Assembly (NCBI GenBank): GCA_025924435.1
Contig: JAICIL010000001.1
Coordinates: 1-59,586, forward strand
Source of the DNA: Chloroflexia bacterium
GTDB taxonomy: Bacteria; Chloroflexota; Chloroflexia; Thermomicrobiales; JALYUS01
DNA length: 59,586 bases
Direction: 5' to 3'
Position numbers and translations under genes: made by a program. Each line of letters begins with the position of its first letter. Position 1 is the stretch's first letter. Below are positions 43,657 through 49,767 of the stretch, piece by piece. A model generated the notes under the pieces. That model ran no database searches. It worked only from the letters and a program-made list of their open reading frames with translations, and was not told where the DNA came from.

Positions 43657-44508
43657 CTAGCGACTGTGCAGCGTCTCCTCGCTGATGGAGCGCACGGCGC
43701 TGAACAGGGTGCTGGCGCGCGCGGTGCGCGAGAGTTGCGGGCGGGCGACGAAGGGATCGTAGCCCTGCCGGACAATCGCGGCAAGCATCGCGCGGGCATC
43801 GGAAATCATCAGCGCGCAATCGAGCCGTGCCCGCCCACGGAGCATCGTGACGAGCGGCGCGCCGTGGTGGAGCAGCTCGAGCGCGCGTTCGATCTCGAAG
43901 GCGACCATCGCGCGAATATTCGTGTTCGCATGGCGGCGCGCCACTGCCCCCGCAAGGTCGTCGTCCGAGATGCCGAAGAGGTGCAAGTCTTCCTGGGGGA
44001 CGTAGATGCGGCCGCGTGTGTAATCGCGCGCGATGTCGCGCCAGAAGGCGGTCAGTTGCACGGCGGTGCTGATGGCATCGCTATACGTAATCCGCTCATC
44101 GTCCGTATACCCGAGGATCGCCAGCGTGAGCCGCCCGAGCGGATTGCTCGCGCGCGCGCAGAAGGCGATCAGGTCGGTATACGTCTCATACCACGGCGTG
44201 CGTTGGCGTTCCCGTTGCGCCGCGAGGAGCGCGAGCAATGGTTCACGCGGCAGATGGCGCGCGGCGAGCGGTGAGAGCACCGGGTGGTAGAGTGTTGCGC
44301 CATCCCAGACGCGATGCACATCGGCTTCCCACGCGTCGAGGCGGGCGATATGTTCCGGTGTCGGCGTACCGAGCGTGCGGGTTTCGCGGTAAAAGGCCGC
44401 AAGCGCGGCGAATGTCGGGCGATATTTGCGAGGGAGCAGCATCGCGCGCACCGGCAGACGCGTCGCACGGGCGCTATGCGGCGCGGTTCGCACGCTCTGC
44501 AATGACAT
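43657..44508 (-). CDS. Squalene/phytoene synthase-family protein (HpnC-like) lacking the first Asp motif
   Basis: About 283 residues from the ATG at 44508 (a longer form starts at 44577). Similar to HpnC: MLLPRKYRPTFAALAAFYRE, LDAWEADVHRVWDG, SNPLGRLTLAILGY, SDAISTAVQLTAFWRDIARD, YTRGRIYVPQEDLHLFG. The second Asp-rich motif (DIARD) is intact. Where HpnC has AFARxADDIADE, this protein has AFYRETRTLGT, so the first DDxxD is gone. Either an altered reaction or loss of activity is possible. No HpnD, HpnE or squalene-hopene cyclase is nearby. It is followed convergently/tandemly by the CPA1 gene after a 210-base gap. Confidence 0.75.
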   Translation of the reverse strand: MSLQSVRTAPHSARATRLPVRAMLLPRKYRPTFAALAAFYRETRTLGTPTPEHIARLDAWEADVHRVWDGATLYHPVLSPLAARHLPREPLLALLAAQRERQRTPWYETYTDLIAFCARASNPLGRLTLAILGYTDDERITYSDAISTAVQLTAFWRDIARDYTRGRIYVPQEDLHLFGISDDDLAGAVARRHANTNIRAMVAFEIERALELLHHGAPLVTMLRGRARLDCALMISDARAMLAAIVRQGYDPFVARPQLSRTARASTLFSAVRSISEETLHSR

Positions 44509-44859
44509 TACTCTTTCGTTCCGGCGTGCCGGTTGCACGTCGTCCGTCGCGCGGACGTGCACGGCGTCGGCCTCCATACGCCCCCCTCATCGCCACGGCA
44601 CAGCGCGTTCGCGTGCGTGGCACGCCCGCCAGTATAGCAGAAGTGAATCGCGCGGCGGGATGCTTGGCTGGATGCATCACGCGCGGACGCCACTGGCTAA
44701 CGCTCGTTCCCTCTCATTTGAACGGACGCCCGCCCACATCCGTGACGGGTGGGGGCGAATTCCGCACGGTCGGGTCGGCGAATTCTGTCGGTGGTGGCGG
44801 GCTTCAGCCTGCCACAGCAAGAAATAGCAGGCCGGGGCCCGCCACCAGGAAGATTCCAT
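44509..44859. other. 350-base gap with a hairpin repeat
   Basis: No gene seen here. It holds the possible alternative N-terminus of the HpnC-like gene (to 44577) and at 44793-44846 an inverted repeat with 10-base perfect arms GGTGGCGGGC / GCCCGCCACC, part of the GGCTTCAGCCTGCC family. The repeat ends 13 bases from the stop of the acyl-CoA dehydrogenase and may act as its 3' hairpin. Confidence 0.6.
44793..44846. repeat. GGTGGCGGGCTTCAGCC inverted repeat
   Basis: Arms 44793-44802 and 44837-44846 are perfect; pairing extends with mismatches to about 20 bases. Related to 9563-9618. Confidence 0.8.
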
Positions 44860-46038
44860 TCACTCCTGCCCGAAGGCGCTCTTGCCGGCGAGAGTCAGCG
44901 TCACGTCGTCCATTGGCGGGTTATGCAATCCGGCGCGGACATCGCGGTAATACCGTTCGAGAGGCAAATCCTTCGTCAGGCTCGCGCCACCGACGACGCG
45001 CATCGCGCGGTCCACCACATGAACGGCGGTGTTCGTCGCGGTCATCTTCGCGGCAGCGACCCGACCCGCGAAACCGGGGCGCCGCCCGCAAGACGCATCC
45101 CACTCGTCCGCCACCGGCCAGAGCAGCGAGCGGGCGGTGAGCAGCGCGATGTCTATCTCTCCGATCTTCGCCTGAATCGCCGGGAGCGTCGCAATCGGCT
45201 TGCCGAGGCCGGTTGGCACGCGGTCGGACGCGTACCGCACGGCGGTATCGCGCGCCGCCTCCGCGACGCCGAGATAGACGCTGCTCACCGCCAGCGCGCC
45301 CCACGCCCGATGATCGGTCGCGCCCGGATCCGCGCCTTTCCGCATCCCACCGACGCGAACGACATCGGCGTCCGGCACGAAGACCGCTTCGAGCAGCACA
45401 TCGTGGCTGCCCGTCGCACGCATGCCGAGGCTATCCCACGTCTCGATGATCGAGAGGCCCGCCGCGCCGCGTGGGACGAGGAAGTCACCCGTTTCGTCGC
45501 TCCCCTCGACCCCCGCGAAGACGAGGAAGAAGGTGAGGATCGGGCTGAGCGTGCTCCACGTCTTGCGGCCACTGACGAGCCAGCCGCCCTCGACGCGCTT
45601 GGCGGTCGTGTTCGGTCGCCCGCCGCGCGACGGGGAGCCGAGTGCCGGTTCCGTCGCGACGCTGTTCACCGTCGCGCCATCGCGCACCGCCCCGGCGAAG
45701 ACGCGCGCCCGAATGGCGTCCGGCCAGGCATGGAATTGCGCCTCCCGCCCGATGGTCGAGAGGGACATCGTGCTAGAGAGCGCCGTCGCGCCATTGCCGA
45801 GCGCCAGCCGCCCCTGCGCGCGGACGAACTCGCCGAGATTCGCACCCATGCCGCCATCCGTCTCCGGGACGGTCAGCGCGAGATAGCCCGCGTCTTTCAG
45901 GTCTGCGAAATCCGCGAACGGGAAGGTATTGTCCCGATCATAGGCGGCGGCGCGCGGCGCGATGGTCGCCGCCAGTTCGTCCGCGAGGGCGACCATGCGC
46001 GCCTGCCGGTCGGTATATGCTGCATCGAGAATCGTCAT
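44860..46038 (-). CDS. Acyl-CoA dehydrogenase family flavoprotein
   Basis: FAD enzyme of 392 residues from the ATG at 46038 (GGGAG upstream). Segments FADFADLKDAGYLALTVPET, GGMGANLGEFVRAQGRLALG, VSGRKTWSTLSPI, ETWDSLGMRATGSHDVLLE and AMRVVGGASLTKDLPLERYY follow the three-domain ACAD pattern, including the C-terminal Arg-rich end. The C-terminal motif resembles the DszC/acyl-CoA-dehydrogenase-like monooxygenase branch more than fatty-acid ACADs, since no obvious catalytic Glu stands out. Either substrate class is possible. It is divergent from the MFS gene. Confidence 0.85.
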   Translation of the reverse strand: MTILDAAYTDRQARMVALADELAATIAPRAAAYDRDNTFPFADFADLKDAGYLALTVPETDGGMGANLGEFVRAQGRLALGNGATALSSTMSLSTIGREAQFHAWPDAIRARVFAGAVRDGATVNSVATEPALGSPSRGGRPNTTAKRVEGGWLVSGRKTWSTLSPILTFFLVFAGVEGSDETGDFLVPRGAAGLSIIETWDSLGMRATGSHDVLLEAVFVPDADVVRVGGMRKGADPGATDHRAWGALAVSSVYLGVAEAARDTAVRYASDRVPTGLGKPIATLPAIQAKIGEIDIALLTARSLLWPVADEWDASCGRRPGFAGRVAAAKMTATNTAVHVVDRAMRVVGGASLTKDLPLERYYRDVRAGLHNPPMDDVTLTLAGKSAFGQE

Positions 46039-46147
46039 GCACGCTCCCTTATCGTTCCATCCCGTGCAATCGCCATCGGGGCATCGTATCATGCCGCGCG
46101 GCCATCGCCGCGTCGTTGTGCCATGCATCGCAAGAATCGAGCACCAG

Positions 46148-47443
46148 ATGACAGACGAAGGCGACGCAGCCGAACCACCTGCCACGCGCCCCTTGTACCG
46201 GCGAATCCTCGCGGATACGAGGCCGCTCCAGGAATCGCCCGCCTACCGGCGGCTCTGGGCGGGCGCGGCGTTATCTTCCCTCGGCAGTCGGATGACCAGT
46301 GTCGCGGTGCCCATCCAGGTCTATGCCCTCACCCACTCCTCACTCGCGGTCGGGATGATCGGCCTCACCATCGCCATCCCGACCATCGGGCTGGGGTTAC
46401 TCGGCGGCTCGATTGCCGATGCCTTCGACCGGCGCAAATTGGTGATGGTCACCACGACGCTCCTCGCCGTCGTGTCGCTGCTGTTCGCACTACAGGCGCT
46501 GCTCGATCTTCGCCAGCTCTGGTTGCTCTACGCGCTGATCGCGGGGCAATCCTGCCTCTCTGCCATTGACCAACCGGCGCGGCGCGTCTTCATCTCGCGC
46601 CTGCTGCCGCCGGATCGCATCCCCGCCGCCGCCGCGCTCGGCTTTCTCTCCTTTCAGGTCAGTCTCACCGCCGGGCCACTGCTGGCGGGGGCGATCATCG
46701 CCGCCCTGGGACTGCAAGCCGCCTACATCGTTGACGCCGTGAGCTTCTTCTTCTCGTTCTATGGTGTCCTGCGGCTCCCCGCGATGCCGCCGCAGGACGG
46801 CGGGGCGCGCCCCGGCCTGCGCGCCGTGGTCGAGGGGCTGCAATTCGTCCGACGCCAGCCGGTCATTGGGACTGCCCTACTCGTGGACCTGAACGCCACC
46901 ATTTTCGGGATGCCCTTCGCGCTCTTTCCCGCGCTCGCCGCGACGCGCTTCGGCGGCGGGCCGCAGACGGTCGGGCTGCTCTATGCGGCGCCGGCCATCG
47001 GAGGAATGATCGTTTCGACGTGCTCCGGCCCGCTCTCGCATCTCCATCGCCAGGGCCGGGCGGTATTGATGGCCGTCGCCGTCTGGGGGGCCGCGATCGC
47101 CGGCTTCGGCGCCACGCATCTACTCTCGCTTGGCGTGCTGCTGCTCGCCGTCGCAGGTGGGGCGGACGTCGTCAACGGCGTGTTCCGCACGACGATTATT
47201 CAGGTCAACGCCCCGGACGCGCTGCAAGGTCGGGTGAACAGCGTCGGGTTCGTCGTCGGGGCGGGCGGGCCACGCCTCGGCGATGTCGAATCGGGTGTCG
47301 TCGCATCGCTCACCTCCCCCGCCTTTAGTGCAGTGAGCGGCGGCCGCGTCTCCGTGATCGGCGTGGTGCTGCTCGGCCTCACCCGCCCGGCCTTCGCGCG
47401 CTATGATGCACGGAAAGACGCGCGCAACGCGCCGGAACGGTAG
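46148..47443 (+). CDS. Major facilitator superfamily transporter (MFS_3/EntS-like)
   Basis: Membrane carrier of 431 residues with about 12 segments. A cytoplasmic N-terminus (ADTRPLQESPAYRRLWAGAA) is followed by SLGSRMTSVAVPIQVY, LGGSIADAFDRRKLVMVTTT (loop 2-3), SAIDQPARRVFISRLLP and QGRVNSVGFVVGAGGPRLGD, features of EntS-like exporters. I chose the ATG at 46148; the longer ORF starts inside the divergent acyl-CoA dehydrogenase gene. It lies upstream of the cobalamin riboswitch but ends before it, so it is not under its control. Confidence 0.88.
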   Translation: MTDEGDAAEPPATRPLYRRILADTRPLQESPAYRRLWAGAALSSLGSRMTSVAVPIQVYALTHSSLAVGMIGLTIAIPTIGLGLLGGSIADAFDRRKLVMVTTTLLAVVSLLFALQALLDLRQLWLLYALIAGQSCLSAIDQPARRVFISRLLPPDRIPAAAALGFLSFQVSLTAGPLLAGAIIAALGLQAAYIVDAVSFFFSFYGVLRLPAMPPQDGGARPGLRAVVEGLQFVRRQPVIGTALLVDLNATIFGMPFALFPALAATRFGGGPQTVGLLYAAPAIGGMIVSTCSGPLSHLHRQGRAVLMAVAVWGAAIAGFGATHLLSLGVLLLAVAGGADVVNGVFRTTIIQVNAPDALQGRVNSVGFVVGAGGPRLGDVESGVVASLTSPAFSAVSGGRVSVIGVVLLGLTRPAFARYDARKDARNAPER

Positions 47444-47459
47444 CGCAACGTTCGTATTG

Positions 47460-47487
47460 GTGATGGCGGGCGTTAGCCCGCCATCAC
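47460..47487. repeat. 12-bp perfect hairpin after the MFS gene
   Basis: GTGATGGCGGGC / GCCCGCCATCAC around GTTA. There is no following T-run, so it is more likely a dispersed palindrome than a true terminator. Confidence 0.75.
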
Positions 47488-47574
47488 TGGCTCAATACTT
47501 CCGCACAACGCTGTAGGCCGAGACACGGGCTTCAGACCCGGCGGTATGCTATCCTGTCAGTGTATTCCATCCCG

Positions 47575-47728
47575 GCCGCACGGGTTGTGCGGGGCCGGCC
47601 TTACCAACCATATCGGTTTTGGGAGTGGGCGCCTCATCGGAGGCGCAGGGGGAAGTCCGGTTCGAGTCCGGCGCTGTCCCGCAACGGTATCCGACGCTTC
47701 GTCGTCGTCAGCCCGACCACCCGCCGCT
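47575..47728 (+). ncRNA. Cobalamin (B12) riboswitch
   Basis: The conserved core is unmistakable: GGGGGAAGTCCGGTTCGAGT followed by CCGGCGCTGTCCCGCAACGG, the B12-box region. A GCGCCTC-ATCG-GAGGCGC hairpin stands before it and AGCCCGACCACCCGCC closes the 3' side. It lies 130 bases after the MFS stop and controls the toroid-DUF4430-ECF genes. A terminator with a six-T run lies 60 bases downstream, so control is probably by attenuation: adenosyl- or methylcobalamin binding would switch the operon off. Confidence 0.93.
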
Positions 47729-47788
47729 CCCCGGATTCGTCACCCTTCGCGTGAAAGGAGACGGACGATGGCGCCCGCGCCATGATAC

Positions 47789-47830
47789 GTCCCTCGCTTG
47801 GCTCCGCAAGGACCGGCGGGGGACTTTTTT
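47789..47830 (+). terminator. Riboswitch-linked intrinsic terminator
   Basis: GTCCCTCGC (47789-47797) pairs with GCGGGGGAC (47816-47824) with one G-T pair; an inner CTTG/CAAG helix is possible. Six Ts follow at 47825-47830. It lies in the leader upstream of the coding genes, as expected for the expression platform. Confidence 0.75.
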
Positions 47831-47869
47831 GCAGAATGCTGAGGGAGAGAGGGAAAGAGGGCGTATTCT

Positions 47870-47957
47870 GCCCAATGGGCACCCGTGCGCCCCTACCCAA
47901 GGATTTGCTCCCCCTCTCCTTTGCCGCCGGGCAAAGGAGAGGGGTCGGGGGGTGAGG
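47870..47957. repeat. GGGCGCACGGGTGCCC / CTCTCCTTTGCC composite repeat
   Basis: Same composite element, in opposite orientation, as the one inside the S-component gene at 53005-53152 (GTAGGGGCGCACGGGTGCC, GGGGCAAAGGAGAGGGG). Its G-rich arm ends GGTGAGG four bases before the next start codon and seems to provide the ribosome site. Confidence 0.85.
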
Positions 47958-47961
47958 TTTC

Positions 47962-48882
47962 ATGCGTACACGATTGGGAATGCTGATCGCACTGTTGCTC
48001 GTCGCGCTGATGATGGTGGCGAACACGCCGGTCGTTGCCGCGCCGGCGCCAGAGGCGGCGAGCGCGCTGACCTACCTGCGCGCGCTACAGAATGCGGATG
48101 GCGGCTATCCCGGCTTCTCCGGGCCGGCGAGTGACCCGAGCGTCAGCGCGGACGCCGCGCTCGCTTTCATCTCGTCGGGTATTTCGCCCGGTGATGTCAA
48201 AAAGGGCGATAGCAGTCTGCTCGAGTATCTCCACACGAGCGCGGCTGGCCTGAAGACCGGCCCGGCGGCGAAATACCTGCTCGTCGCGGCGAACATCGGT
48301 GAGGATGCGACCTCTTTCGGCGGCGCCGACCTCACCAGTCTGAGCCTCGCCGACAAGAACGCGGATGGCATCTACGGCGGCTCGTACTTCACCCATGCCC
48401 TCGTTATCCTCGCGCACGCCCTCGCCCAATCCCCGGACGCGGCGAAAGAACTGGATAACGGCGTCCTCCTCCGGGCACAACAAGTGGACGGCGGCTGGGG
48501 TTTCGATGCGAAGGGCACGAGCGACACGAACACGACCGCGATCGTCGTGCAGGCGCTCGTCGCCAGCGGGCAGGGCGGCGACGCGACAACGCGCGGCATG
48601 GCGTACATGGAAGGCACATTGCAGCCGAGCAACCTCTATCCCTTCGATGGCAAGAGCGGCGATGGCGACGCGAACAGCACCGCCTCCGTCCTGCAAGCGA
48701 AGATTGCCGCCCGCGCGAACCCCGATGAGATCACGCGCACACGCGCCGCGCTGATCACCCTCCAGAATCCGAGCGGCGCCTTCGCCTTCCAGAAGGCCAC
48801 GCCGGACGACAACCTCCTCGCCACCATTCAGGGCATCCCCGCCATCAATGGCCGCGCCTTCCCTGCAATACGGCAGGACTGA
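47962..48882 (+). CDS. Secreted alpha/alpha-toroid (prenyltransferase/squalene-oxidase repeat) protein, predicted cobalamin-binding
   Basis: A 306-residue secreted protein. Signal peptide at about 1-27 (LGMLIALLLVALMMV, cleavage near VVAA). The rest is an alpha6/alpha6-type repeat protein: LRALQNADGGYPGFSGPASD, SVSADAALAFISSG, YGGSYFTHALVILAHALAQ, QVDGGWGFDAKGTSDTNTTA, IVVQALVASGQGG, DANSTASVLQAKIAARA. This toroid is the fold of the N-terminal domain of intrinsic factor/transcobalamin. Placement directly behind a B12 riboswitch and before a DUF4430 gene makes B12 capture the leading idea. No enzymatic motif (no DxDD) is present. No membrane anchor: it probably works with the anchored neighbour. 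Confidence 0.82.
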   Translation: MRTRLGMLIALLLVALMMVANTPVVAAPAPEAASALTYLRALQNADGGYPGFSGPASDPSVSADAALAFISSGISPGDVKKGDSSLLEYLHTSAAGLKTGPAAKYLLVAANIGEDATSFGGADLTSLSLADKNADGIYGGSYFTHALVILAHALAQSPDAAKELDNGVLLRAQQVDGGWGFDAKGTSDTNTTAIVVQALVASGQGGDATTRGMAYMEGTLQPSNLYPFDGKSGDGDANSTASVLQAKIAARANPDEITRTRAALITLQNPSGAFAFQKATPDDNLLATIQGIPAINGRAFPAIRQD

Positions 48883-48918
48883 GGGCTGAGGACGAAGAAC
48901 GAAGCGGGGAGAGATGAC

Positions 48919-49740
48919 ATGGCCGCGAAATGGGCGACGAGACTGAGAAGGAGCGGGCGAGACTCCGTCCTCGATTTCAGCGGCCTGAAGGTCTTGTTCG
49001 CCGCGCTGCTCGTCCTCGTCGCGCTGACCGGCGGCGCGGGAGCGGCACAACCGGCGCGGGCAGCGGGGGCGGTTGGGATCGTCGTGCGACATGGCGACGG
49101 ACGGATCCTCTATGCGTATGTCCCGCTGACGAGTGATGCGATGACGGGCGCGCAGGCGCTTCAACAGTCCGGCCTGACGCTCAATGTCACGGCTGGCGGC
49201 GCATACGGTACGGCGGTCTGTGCGATAGATCATGAGGGATGCGATTCACCGAAGGAAAACTGCTTCTGCAAATCCTATGGCAACCCATCCTTCTTCTGGC
49301 ATTACTTCGCGCGCGGCACCGACGGCGCATGGCACACCGCCAGCACCGGCGCGAGCAATCGCGTACTCCATGATGGCGATGTGGACGGCTGGTCATGGAC
49401 GAGCGGCGACAGCGACCTGCCACCCGTCACACTGGCGCAAATTACCACGGCGGTGCAGACGACGAGCGCGCCGCCCACACCGCTCGGCGCTTCACCTTCT
49501 CTCGTGGCCGATGCCCCAGCCGCGCCAACGCCGGCCGCATCGCTCACGACCGCCACAGCGGAGCGTCAACCCCGCCTCGCCGCCATCGCGCCGAACGGGA
49601 GCGCAACGCCAATCGTCGCGGCGACGAAGCCATCCGGCGCGTCGAAAGGGAGGGCAATTGGCGGATTCGTCGCGATTGTGGCAGTTATGCTCGCGCTCCT
49701 TGCGTTCGTCTCACGCGGCGCGCGACGAAGAAGAACGTAG
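48919..49740 (+). CDS. DUF4430 (transcobalamin C-terminal-like) membrane-anchored protein
   Basis: A 273-residue exported protein. A signal sequence is near residues 22-47 (LKVLFAALLVLVALTG). The DUF4430 domain spans about 50-165: SDAMTGAQALQQSGLTLNV, CAIDHEGCDSPKENCFCKSY, PSFFWHYFARGTDGAWHTA, VLHDGDVDGWSWTSGDSDLP. The last stretch is the diagnostic end of the family, which also forms the C-terminal beta domain of intrinsic factor/transcobalamin. Four cysteines could form disulfides. An Ala/Thr/Pro linker (about 165-240) leads to a membrane helix (GGFVAIVAVMLALLAF) and an Arg tail. It lies 36 bases after the toroid gene. Confidence 0.85.
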   Translation: MAAKWATRLRRSGRDSVLDFSGLKVLFAALLVLVALTGGAGAAQPARAAGAVGIVVRHGDGRILYAYVPLTSDAMTGAQALQQSGLTLNVTAGGAYGTAVCAIDHEGCDSPKENCFCKSYGNPSFFWHYFARGTDGAWHTASTGASNRVLHDGDVDGWSWTSGDSDLPPVTLAQITTAVQTTSAPPTPLGASPSLVADAPAAPTPAASLTTATAERQPRLAAIAPNGSATPIVAATKPSGASKGRAIGGFVAIVAVMLALLAFVSRGARRRRT

Positions 49741-49767
49741 GGCGTACTGAGTGCTGAGTGATGAGAA

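Noticed and set aside
44509..44859. tRNA or small RNA gene in the 350-base gap
   Set aside because: No cloverleaf or T-loop consensus found by eye; the only structure is the dispersed hairpin repeat.
44749..46569. 606-codon plus-strand frame
   Set aside because: Runs antisense through the acyl-CoA dehydrogenase and into the MFS gene in the wrong frame; low-complexity Arg/Ala composition.
47460..47487. Intrinsic terminator of the MFS gene
   Set aside because: Perfect hairpin but no T-run; belongs to the dispersed GGCGGGC palindromes.
47962..48882. Squalene-hopene cyclase or prenyltransferase enzyme
   Set aside because: Only the toroid repeats are shared; it is exported, short, lacks DxDD or zinc-site motifs and is under a B12 riboswitch.
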